Shown piece by piece: positions 38,385 through 44,625 of a DNA stretch of 44,625 nucleotides. The position numbers were made by a program, and so were the translations under genes. Position 1 is the first letter of the stretch, and every line of letters begins with the position of its first letter. The stretch is taken from assembly GCF_030693405.1 (NCBI RefSeq), contig NZ_JAUYAW010000057.1, positions 1 to 44,625 on the forward strand, read 5' to 3'. A model generated the notes under the pieces. It was not told the DNA's origin and made no database searches. It saw only the letters and a list, made by a program, of their open reading frames with translations. This stretch comes from Phenylobacterium sp. (GTDB lineage Bacteria > Pseudomonadota > Alphaproteobacteria > Caulobacterales > Caulobacteraceae).

Positions 38385-38575
38385 TGAGCGAGCCTGAAGC
38401 GCCCCAGGATGTCACGTCTGCCGAGCCGACCGTCCCTGGACGGCCTGACCCCCGGTTCCAGGCCCGCCGGGGCCGCAACATCGCCCTGGCGCTGGGCCTG
38501 ATCGCCTTCGCCATCCTCGTCTTCCTCGTCACCGTTGTTCGATTGGGAGCCAATGTCCTCGACAGACCTCTCTGA
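38384..38575 (+). CDS. coxF: CoxF-like small membrane protein of the oxidase operon
   Basis: 63 residues: an acidic/proline tail (1 to about 30, ending ARRGR) and one membrane helix (about 32-53) ending VVRLGANVLDRPL. This short single-helix layout with the 'vt.v.lG..vl.Rp' end matches the CoxF proteins found between ctaB and ctaG in rhizobia and Caulobacter. The start overlaps the ctaB stop by one base (TGATG) and the stop lies 23 bases inside ctaG, so all three are translationally linked. Role in oxidase assembly is presumed from position only. Confidence 0.75.
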   Translation: MSEPEAPQDVTSAEPTVPGRPDPRFQARRGRNIALALGLIAFAILVFLVTVVRLGANVLDRPL

Positions 38576-39200
38576 ACCGCTGCGCCCTGCGCCCGACCCC
38601 GCCCGCCGCAACCTGCGGCTGGGGTTGATCTGCACCGGGGTGTTCGTCGGCATGATCGGCTTGGCCTACGCCTCGGTGCCGCTCTACCGCGCCTTCTGCC
38701 AAGTCACCGGATTCGGCGGCACGGTCAGCCAGGCCGAGGCCGCGCCAACCCAGGTCCTCGACAAGACCCTGAACATCCGATTCGACACCAATGTCCGGAC
38801 GCTGCCCTGGACCTTCCGCTCCGAGCATGTCGCCCAGAAGCTCAAGATCGGCGAGACGGGCCTGGCCTTCTTCGAGGTCACCAATAACGGCGCCACGCCG
38901 ATGACCGGCCGAGCGGTCTACAATGTCGTTCCCGAGGCGGCCGGCGCCTATTTCCGGAAGCTCGAGTGCTTCTGTTTCTCCGACCAGACCATCGGACCCG
39001 GAGAGACCATCAAGTTCCCCATGGTCTACTTCGTCGATCCCGAATACGCCGACGATTTCGAGACCCGGAACAAGGCCGAGATCACCCTGTCCTACACCTT
39101 CTATCCGTCCGATGAGGACGCCGCGGTCCAGCCCGTCGCGCATGCGCCGGCGGCCACCGCGGCTTCCCCTCTTGGCGGATCGCAAGGGGCGGGGCTATAG
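38553..39200 (+). CDS. ctaG: Cytochrome c oxidase assembly protein CtaG/Cox11
   Basis: 215 residues from the ATG at 38553 (GGGAG upstream), starting inside coxF. One membrane helix at about 21-42 anchors a periplasmic immunoglobulin-like domain that delivers copper to the CuB site of subunit I. The copper-binding CFCF motif is intact (Cys139, Cys141), as is the conserved Cys49 in the YRAFCQVTGFGG segment; FPMVYFVDPE and EITLSYTFYP follow. The C-terminal 25 residues are a non-conserved Ala/Pro-rich tail. Confidence 0.94.
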   Translation: MSSTDLSEPLRPAPDPARRNLRLGLICTGVFVGMIGLAYASVPLYRAFCQVTGFGGTVSQAEAAPTQVLDKTLNIRFDTNVRTLPWTFRSEHVAQKLKIGETGLAFFEVTNNGATPMTGRAVYNVVPEAAGAYFRKLECFCFSDQTIGPGETIKFPMVYFVDPEYADDFETRNKAEITLSYTFYPSDEDAAVQPVAHAPAATAASPLGGSQGAGL

Positions 39201-39275
39201 CACCATCAAGACCACCCGCGGGCGGCGCCTCCAGGCCCAGCCGGCGGGACGATATTATGAGGGGTTAGGACCGAA

Positions 39276-40148
39276 ATGGCCCAAGCAGGCGTCAAGCACG
39301 ACTACCACCTGGTCAATCCCAGCCCGTGGCCCCTGGTGGCCTCGGTGGGCGCCACCGTCATGGCCGTCGGCCTGGTGATGTGGCTGAAGGGCCTCTTCGG
39401 CGTTCCCGCGGGCACCTGGTGGCTGTTCGCCGCCGGCCTGACCCTGGTGCTGATCACCATGGCTGGCTGGTGGATCGACGTCACCAAGGAAGCCAACGCC
39501 GGCGACCACACCCCGGTGGTGTCGCTGGGCCTGCGCTACGGGATGATCCTGTTCATCGCCTCCGAAGTGATGTTCTTCGTGGCCTGGTTCTGGATCTTCT
39601 TCGAAATGGCCCTCTTCCATGAGGCCCGGACGCTCTCGAGCATCGAGGAAGTCCGTCAGGCCTGGGCCACCTGGCCGCCGGCCGGCATCGAGACGGTGCC
39701 CGCCTGGAACCTGCCCCTGGTCAACACCCTGACCCTGCTGCTGTCGGGCACGACGGTGACCTGGGCTCACCACGCCCTGCAGCAAGGCGACCGCAAGGGC
39801 GCTCAGTTCGCCCTGATCCTGACGGTGATCCTCGGTGTGATCTTCAGCGCCATCCAGGCCTACGAGTACCACCACATCCTGTCGCACAACTATTTCTACA
39901 ACGATGCGGCGATCAGCTCGGGCCTCTATGGGTCGTCCTTCTTCATGGCGACCGGCTTCCACGGCTTCCACGTCCTGGTGGGCACAATCTTCCTGCTGGT
40001 CTGCCTGATCCGTCTGATGCGTGGCGGCTTCACCCCGGAGAGGCATTTCGGCTTCGAGGCGGCCGCCTGGTACTGGCACTTCGTCGACGTGGTGTGGCTC
40101 TTCCTGTTCGCCTTCATCTACGTGGTGTTCGGCGGCGCCGGACATTAG
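39276..40148 (+). CDS. ctaE: Cytochrome c oxidase subunit III
   Basis: 290 residues with seven membrane helices. Family signatures are KHDYHLVNPSPWPL at the N-terminus, GLRYGMILFIASEVMFFVAWFWIFFEMAL, TWAHHALQ, the YEYHH loop and a late GFEAAAWYWHFVDVVWLFLF. Subunit III binds lipid and keeps proton uptake stable. AGGA at good spacing precedes the start; 75 bases separate it from ctaG. It ends the structural genes of the operon, and a 12-bp-stem hairpin follows 70 bases later. Confidence 0.96.
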   Translation: MAQAGVKHDYHLVNPSPWPLVASVGATVMAVGLVMWLKGLFGVPAGTWWLFAAGLTLVLITMAGWWIDVTKEANAGDHTPVVSLGLRYGMILFIASEVMFFVAWFWIFFEMALFHEARTLSSIEEVRQAWATWPPAGIETVPAWNLPLVNTLTLLLSGTTVTWAHHALQQGDRKGAQFALILTVILGVIFSAIQAYEYHHILSHNYFYNDAAISSGLYGSSFFMATGFHGFHVLVGTIFLLVCLIRLMRGGFTPERHFGFEAAAWYWHFVDVVWLFLFAFIYVVFGGAGH

Positions 40149-40217
40149 GCCGGCGCCCGTGGCCGACCGCAGCGGGATGACGCGCGCCTCCCGCCCGCGC
40201 CGGCTTCAAGTCTCCTG

Positions 40218-40247
40218 CCCGGTTCAGGCCAGATCGCCTGAACCGGG
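40218..40247. terminator. 12-bp stem hairpin after ctaE
   Basis: CCCGGTTCAGGC and its exact complement with a 6-base loop (CAGATC) lie 70 bases after ctaE and 14 before the DUF983 start. No T-run follows. The closeness to the next start, which lacks a clear ribosome site, means it could also affect translation of the DUF983 gene. Confidence 0.55.
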
Positions 40248-40261
40248 ACGGGCCTAGCTAA

Positions 40262-40621
40262 ATGGCCCATCCCAATCCCCTCATTTCTGGCCTGCGCGGC
40301 CGTTGCCCGAACTGCGGGGAGGGCGCGCTGTTCGCCGGCTTCCTGAAGGTCGCGCCCCAGTGCTCGACCTGCGGCTATGACCTGGGCAAGGCCGACTCCG
40401 GCGATGGCCCGGCGGTGTTCGTTATTCTGATCGCCGGCTTCCTGGTGGCCTTCGCCGCCCTATATGTGGAGCTCGCCTTCACCCCGCCCATCTGGCTTCA
40501 CCTTGTGCTCTGGCTCCCGCTGACGGTGTTCGTCTCCATCGGTCTGCTACGCCCGCTGAAGGGAATCATGCTGGCGGCCCAGTTCTCTAACCGGGCCGCG
40601 GAGGCCCGCTCCGATGACTGA
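40262..40621 (+). CDS. DUF983 zinc-ribbon membrane protein
   Basis: 119 residues. Two CxxC pairs near the N-terminus (Cys15/Cys18 and Cys34/Cys37 in CPNCGEGALF and CSTCGYDLG) form a zinc ribbon, followed by two membrane helices (about 50-72 and 78-98). This is DUF983, which regularly accompanies oxidase genes in alphaproteobacteria and is probably involved in oxidase assembly; no biochemical role is known. No clear Shine-Dalgarno precedes it. Its stop overlaps the surf1 start by 8 bases. Confidence 0.88.
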   Translation: MAHPNPLISGLRGRCPNCGEGALFAGFLKVAPQCSTCGYDLGKADSGDGPAVFVILIAGFLVAFAALYVELAFTPPIWLHLVLWLPLTVFVSIGLLRPLKGIMLAAQFSNRAAEARSDD

Positions 40622-41345
40622 GACCCCCCCGAGCCGCAGGCTGCCCATCGGCCTGACCCTGGCGACCCTGATCTCCCTAGGCATCCTGATCGGCCTGGGC
40701 GTCTGGCAGATGCAGCGCCTGACCTGGAAGGCCGAGCTTCTCGCTCAGATCGAGAGCCGGGCCGACGCCGCCCCGCGACCGGCCGGCGAAATCCTGACCC
40801 TGGGCGCGTCTGGCGAAGACCTGGGCTTCTATCGGGTCAGCCTCACCTGCCCGGGCCTCGCCACCGCCCCCTTCGTCCAACTCTACGCCATCAAGGACGG
40901 CCAGGCCGGTCAGCGGCTGATCTCGGCCTGCCCGGTCTCGGGCGGGGGCTATCAGGCGATCCTGGTCGACCGCGGGTTCGTGCCCGACACGGTGGCCGAG
41001 CGGCCCCCCGTCGACCCCCAGGCGACGGCGCCCGTGGAGGTGATCGGCCTGCTGCGCAATCCCGATCCGGCCAACTTCGTCACCCCTGACAACCGGCCTG
41101 ACACCAACCTCTGGTATTCCCGCGACGTGGCGGCCATGGCCGCCACCCTGGGGGCCAGCGCGCCGGCGCCGGTCTTCCTGCTGGCGGAAACCCCGACCAA
41201 TCCCGAATTCCCAGCCCTGGAGCCGACCCCGCTGCCGGGCGAGATCGCCAACCGCCATCTGGAATACGCCCTGACCTGGTTCGGCCTTGCGGGCGCCCTG
41301 ATCGCCGTCTATGCCGCCGTGATCAGGCGCAGATGGAAGAGTTGA
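40614..41345 (+). CDS. surf1: SURF1 family oxidase assembly protein
   Basis: 243 residues with two membrane helices at the ends (about 12-31 and 218-237) and a periplasmic loop between. Family motifs are GVWQMQRLTWKAELL and, at the C-terminus, NRHLEYALTWFGLA, with NLWYSRDV and VDRGFVP between them. Surf1 helps deliver haem a to subunit I. It overlaps DUF983 by 8 bases and its TGA overlaps the thrC ATG by one base, so the oxidase operon reads straight into thrC. Confidence 0.92.
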   Translation: MTETPPSRRLPIGLTLATLISLGILIGLGVWQMQRLTWKAELLAQIESRADAAPRPAGEILTLGASGEDLGFYRVSLTCPGLATAPFVQLYAIKDGQAGQRLISACPVSGGGYQAILVDRGFVPDTVAERPPVDPQATAPVEVIGLLRNPDPANFVTPDNRPDTNLWYSRDVAAMAATLGASAPAPVFLLAETPTNPEFPALEPTPLPGEIANRHLEYALTWFGLAGALIAVYAAVIRRRWKS

Positions 41346-42736
41346 TGCGGTATGTCTCCACCCGGGGCCAGGCCCCGGCGGTTGGCTTTGTGGACGCGGT
41401 GTTGGCTGGGCTCGCCCCCGACGGCGGGCTCTATGTGCCGGACTCCTGGCCCAGCTTCACGACGGCCGAGATCGCGGCGTTTCGCGGCAAGCCTTACGCC
41501 CATGTGGCCGCCGAGGTCCTGGCGCGTTTCGCTGGCGACGAGATCCCCCGGGATGCTGTGAACGCCATGTGCGAGGAGGCCTACGCCACCTTCGCCCACG
41601 CCGCCGTGGTCCCCCTGGTCCAGATCAGCCCCGACGCCTTCGTGGCCGAGCTGTTCCATGGTCCGAGCCTGGCCTTCAAGGACGTGGCCATGCAGTTGCT
41701 GGCCAGGCTCTATGAGCATGTGCTGGCTGGGCAGAACCGCGTCCAGACCATCCTCTGCGCCACCTCCGGCGACACCGGCGGGGCGGCGGTTGAGGCGTTC
41801 CGAGGCCGGGCCCATGTGCGGGTCTGCGCCCTGTTCCCGGAGGGCCGTATCTCCGAGGTCCAGCGTCGGTTCATGACCACGGCGAGCGAGGCCAATGTCC
41901 GCTGCGTCGCCGTCCAGGGCACCTTCGACGACTGCCAGGCCATCGTGAAGGCCGCCTTCCAGGACCAGAGCCTGCGCCAGGCGGTGGATCTGACCGGCGT
42001 CAATTCGATCAACTTCGCCCGGATCGTGGCCCAGAGCGTCTATTATTTCACGACGGCCGTGGCCGTCGGGGCGCCTGAGCGGCCCGTCTCCTACTGCGTG
42101 CCCTCGGGCAATTTCGGCGACGCCTTCGCCGGCTATGTGGCCCACCGAATGGGCCTGCCCATCGCCAGGATCGTGGTGGCGACCAATTCCAACGACATCC
42201 TGGCCCGGGCCTTCCAGGACGGCCGCTACGCCCGCGGCGAGGTGACCGCCACCCAGAGCCCGGCCATGGACATCCAGTCGGCCTCCAATTTCGAGCGGCT
42301 CTATTTCGAGGCGGTCCGGCGCGAACCGGTGGAAACCGCCCGCGCCTTCGCCGCCTTTGGCGAGGCCGGCCATATCGACATCCCACCCCAGGCCCAGGCC
42401 TATATGGCCGAGCTGTTCACCGGCGTCGCGGTCAGCGAGGAGGAGACCAGCCGCACCATGCTGGCCACGCTGAATGAGACCGGCGAGCTGATCGATCCGC
42501 ACACGGCCGTGGGCGTCGCCGCACTGCGTCGGGCGGGCGACCTGGCGGGCCCGGTCATCGTCCTGTCCACGGCGCACGCGGCCAAGTTCCCCGAAGCGGT
42601 CGCCCAGGCCACGTCTGTGACCCCGGACCTGCCCCGCTGGACCCAGAGCCTGGCCGATCGCCCGGAACGCTTCGACCGGCTGCCGGCTGACGCAGACGCC
42701 ATCAAGGCCTGCGTCCGCGCCTTCGCCGAGACCTAA
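41345..42736 (+). CDS. thrC: Threonine synthase
   Basis: 463 residues from the ATG at 41345, where the typical MRYVSTRG begins; an ATG four codons upstream (41333) is possible. A PLP enzyme that turns O-phosphohomoserine into threonine. The PLP lysine is Lys112 in HGPSLAFKDVAMQ; SGDTGGAA and PSGNFGDAFAG are the phosphate and cofactor-binding segments, and the late NDILARAFQDGRY and TQSPAMDIQSASNFERL are typical of the longer class of threonine synthases. It is placed directly after surf1, an arrangement shared with other Caulobacterales. Confidence 0.95.
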   Translation: MRYVSTRGQAPAVGFVDAVLAGLAPDGGLYVPDSWPSFTTAEIAAFRGKPYAHVAAEVLARFAGDEIPRDAVNAMCEEAYATFAHAAVVPLVQISPDAFVAELFHGPSLAFKDVAMQLLARLYEHVLAGQNRVQTILCATSGDTGGAAVEAFRGRAHVRVCALFPEGRISEVQRRFMTTASEANVRCVAVQGTFDDCQAIVKAAFQDQSLRQAVDLTGVNSINFARIVAQSVYYFTTAVAVGAPERPVSYCVPSGNFGDAFAGYVAHRMGLPIARIVVATNSNDILARAFQDGRYARGEVTATQSPAMDIQSASNFERLYFEAVRREPVETARAFAAFGEAGHIDIPPQAQAYMAELFTGVAVSEEETSRTMLATLNETGELIDPHTAVGVAALRRAGDLAGPVIVLSTAHAAKFPEAVAQATSVTPDLPRWTQSLADRPERFDRLPADADAIKACVRAFAET

Positions 42737-42740
42737 GGGA

Positions 42741-44003
42741 TTGGCCAAGGTCCATCGCCTGCCCAATGGCGTCCGGGTCGTCTGCGACCCGATTGCAGGG
42801 CTGGAGACCAGCGCCCTTTGCGTCGTGGCCGGCCGTGGCGCACGGTTCGAGGACGCGCCGCGCTCGGGCTGGTCCCACCTGCTTGAGCATATGGTCTTCA
42901 ATGGCGCGGGCGAGCGTTCGGCCATGGAGATCGTCGAAGCCATCGAGGCCCAGGGCGGACAGATCAACGCCGCCACCGGCTATGAGCGCACCAGCTATCA
43001 GGTCCGGTGCCTCGCCGGCGGCCTGCCGCTGGGCGCCGCGGTCCTGGCCGACCTGGTGCAGGCGCCGCGCCTTGACCCCCAGGACCTCGCCCGGGAAAAG
43101 CAGGTGGTCGGCCAGGAGATCGCCGAGGCCGCCGACACCCCTGACGATCTGGTGTTCGAAATGGCCCAGACCGCCGCCTTTGGGGATCAGCCCCTGGGCC
43201 GCTCCATCCTCGGCACGGTGGACTCAATCGGCGCGGCCGACCCCGCCAGCCTCGCAGATTGGCGCGGCCGCCTCTATGACCCCGCCAGCCTGGTGGTCAG
43301 CGCCGCCGGCGCCGTCAACGAGGCCGAGCTGCTGGACCTGGCCGCCCGACATTTCGGCGACGCGCTCCCGCCCCCCGCTGCTGCTCACGCGCCGGATGCC
43401 CGCTTCTCGGGCGGCGAGGCGGTGGAGACCAAGCGGCTGGAACAGGCCAACCTCGTCTTCCTGCTGCCGACGGTGGGGGTGAGCGATCCCGACTATTTCG
43501 TTCTGCGGCTGTTCGCCGAAATCCTTGGCGGCGGCATGGCCTCGCGCCTCTTCCAGGAAGCCCGCGAGAAACGCGGCCTGGCCTATGCGGTGGACGCCTA
43601 TAGCGAGACCTATGCCGACCAGGGCGTGCTGGGCGTGTTCGCCGGCTGCGCGGCCAAGGATGCGGCGGAGCTGGCCAAGGTGGCGGCGGGCGAAATCGCA
43701 GGCCTGGGGCGTTCGGTGACGCCCGCCGAGCTCGCCCGCGCCAAGGCGCAGATCAGGGGGGCGATGTTCATGATGCGGGAATCGCCGCTGGCCCGGGCCG
43801 AACAGACCGCAGCCCAGCTCCTGCTGTTCGACCGCCCCCTGCCGCCGGCCGAGATCGCCGCCGGGATCGAGGCGGTGACCCTTGAGGACCTCGCCCGCCT
43901 GGGCGCAGATCTCTGCGCCAGCGGGCGCGCCGCCGTCGCGGTCCTCGGACCCCGCCAGGCCGCCGGCGCCGCGACAGCCTTCAGCCGGGTCCTGTTCGGC
44001 TGA
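42741..44003 (+). CDS. M16 family zinc metallopeptidase
   Basis: 420 residues, from a TTG at 42741 just after thrC; the ribosome site is weak. The inverted zinc motif HxxEH is HLLEH (46-50), and Glu126 in GQEIAEA lies at the expected distance for the third ligand. The second half (from about 210) is the inactive homologous domain with LGGGMASRLFQEAREKRGLAYAVDAYSE, the R/Y motif of M16 proteins. These mitochondrial-processing-peptidase-like enzymes cut short peptides in the cytoplasm or periplasm; no signal peptide is seen. It completes the thrC pair found after the oxidase genes. Confidence 0.92.
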   Translation: MAKVHRLPNGVRVVCDPIAGLETSALCVVAGRGARFEDAPRSGWSHLLEHMVFNGAGERSAMEIVEAIEAQGGQINAATGYERTSYQVRCLAGGLPLGAAVLADLVQAPRLDPQDLAREKQVVGQEIAEAADTPDDLVFEMAQTAAFGDQPLGRSILGTVDSIGAADPASLADWRGRLYDPASLVVSAAGAVNEAELLDLAARHFGDALPPPAAAHAPDARFSGGEAVETKRLEQANLVFLLPTVGVSDPDYFVLRLFAEILGGGMASRLFQEAREKRGLAYAVDAYSETYADQGVLGVFAGCAAKDAAELAKVAAGEIAGLGRSVTPAELARAKAQIRGAMFMMRESPLARAEQTAAQLLLFDRPLPPAEIAAGIEAVTLEDLARLGADLCASGRAAVAVLGPRQAAGAATAFSRVLFG

Positions 44004-44118
44004 GCGTCTGCAATATCGTCCGCCGGGAACCGCCAGGCCGCTCTGGCGAGTTATCGCCCAGGGGCTCAAGACGACCGCAGGACTTTTGCAGGCCTCTAGA
44101 CCGCCGTCTCTCTTGACG

Positions 44119-44130
44119 GATTGGCCAATC
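44119..44130. promoter_or_regulatory. Palindrome GATTGGCCAATC upstream of the acetyltransferase gene
   Basis: A perfect 12-base palindrome follows directly on TTGACG (44113-44118), a possible -35 element, and lies 17 bases before the acetyltransferase start. A protein bound here would block transcription, so an operator is possible. It may also be chance, and no clear -10 is seen at the ideal distance. Confidence 0.3.
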
Positions 44131-44147
44131 GGAGCCGCAATCTCACC

Positions 44148-44625
44148 ATGGCCTTGCTGGACTGGATCGCCTCGGAAGGGGGCTTGCGGGTGAATGGGGC
44201 AGGGGTCTTCCTCCGCCCGCCCCGGGCCGCCGACTATTCGGAGTGGCGTGACCTGCGCGCCGCCTCCCGCGCCTTCCTGCAGCCCTGGGAGCCCACCTGG
44301 CCGGCGGACGACCTGACCCGGGTGGCCTTTCGCCGGCGCCTGGCGGCCTATGCGCGGGACCGGGAGGTGGGCTCAGCCTACAGCTTCCTCGTCTTCCAGG
44401 AATCGGACGGCGCCATGACCGGCGGCATCACCTTGTCCAACATCCGCCGGGGCGTCGCCCAAATGGGGACCGTGGGCTACTGGTGCGGCGAGCCGTTCGC
44501 CAGGCGGGGACTGACCCTGGCCGCGGCGCGGGCCCTGAACACCTTCGCCTTCAACACCCTAGGCCTTCACCGCCTTGAGGCCGCCTGTCTGCCGCATAAC
44601 GCCGCCTCGCGCGCCCTTCTGGCCA
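44148..44625 (+). CDS. GNAT acetyltransferase, RimJ/RimL type (3' end missing)
   Basis: 159 codons from the ATG at 44148 to the window edge with no stop. Sequence is of the ribosomal-protein N-acetyltransferase group: VFLRPPRAADYSEWRDLRAASRAFLQPWEP, then GGITLSNIRRGVAQMGTVGYWCGEPFARRGLTLAAARALNTFAF and LGLHRLEAACLPHNAASRALL, which contain the acetyl-CoA loop (family Q/RxxGxG/A, here RRGLTLAA) and the NxxS pyrophosphate segment. Likely target is a protein N-terminus such as a ribosomal protein, but many relatives act on small molecules. The remaining 20-30 residues lie outside. Confidence 0.85.
   Translation, partial: MALLDWIASEGGLRVNGAGVFLRPPRAADYSEWRDLRAASRAFLQPWEPTWPADDLTRVAFRRRLAAYARDREVGSAYSFLVFQESDGAMTGGITLSNIRRGVAQMGTVGYWCGEPFARRGLTLAAARALNTFAFNTLGLHRLEAACLPHNAASRALLA

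Noticed and set aside
41309..42976. 555-residue minus-strand frame opposite threonine synthase
   Set aside because: Antisense to a gene with all catalytic motifs; composition is artefactual.

Overview
The window is 44.6 kb of high-GC, gene-dense DNA that reads as a chromosomal segment of an alphaproteobacterium, most likely a member of the Caulobacteraceae (Caulobacter/Phenylobacterium type). The pointers are an aa3 cytochrome oxidase cluster in the order ctaC-ctaD-ctaB-coxF-ctaG-ctaE-DUF983-surf1 running into thrC and an M16 peptidase, an HWE-family histidine kinase, an UrcA-like small exported protein, a DUF4170-cysQ pair and an ETF-beta lysine methyltransferase homologue. The genus is inferred from content and gene order, not proven. 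I see no rRNA, tRNA, CRISPR array, insertion sequence, prophage or integron; the segment looks like core genome.

Layout. (1) 1-4780: 3' part of a type II secretion operon (gspI partial, then gspJ-K-L-M-N), every junction a 4-base ATGA overlap, meeting a convergent prepilin peptidase (gspO). (2) 4824-6053: a PstS-type periplasmic phosphate-binding protein on the minus strand, reading towards gspO, with a convincing PHO box and -10-like hexamer about 180 bp upstream. (3) 6081-8919, minus strand: DUF4170, CysQ-type phosphatase, PmbA/TldE and a MAPEG-like membrane protein. (4) 9081-11143: ubiD flanked by two intergenic loci, each holding a pair of inverted hairpins of one repeat family, plus an unrecognised 75-residue ORF. 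(5) 11261-17341: UrcA-like protein, then a minus-strand run of ubiA, an XRE regulator, a fatty acid desaturase, an EtfB-lysine methyltransferase homologue, a Tat-exported gamma-glutamyltransferase and an MmcQ/YjbR protein. (6) 17342-21352: a promoter, a short leader ORF with a near-perfect Shine-Dalgarno, about 210 bp of untranslated leader and two tandem paralogous ABC exporter half-transporters. (7) 21430-30712: FkbM-type methyltransferase, YcaQ-like DNA glycosylase overlapping an HWE histidine kinase, PPK2, RsmE, glutamate-cysteine ligase, DUF427 and a POT peptide transporter with a large extracytoplasmic insertion. (8) 30764-34350: TonB-dependent receptor and TldD, the partner of the PmbA 25 kb away. 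(9) 34649-44003: the cytochrome c oxidase structural and assembly genes, threonine synthase and an M16 peptidase. (10) 44148-end: a GNAT acetyltransferase cut by the window edge.

How the genes work together. The oxidase block is a nearly complete kit for one aa3 oxidase: subunits I, II and III, heme O synthase, the Cox11 copper chaperone, Surf1 and two small membrane proteins. ubiA and ubiD supply two steps of ubiquinone synthesis. The gsp genes plus gspO make part of a protein secretion machine, and the adjacent phosphate-controlled pstS raises the possibility that secretion is linked to phosphate limitation. The strongest candidate for something undescribed is the leader ORF ahead of the ABC exporter pair; the second is the family of paired inverted hairpins whose stems co-vary.
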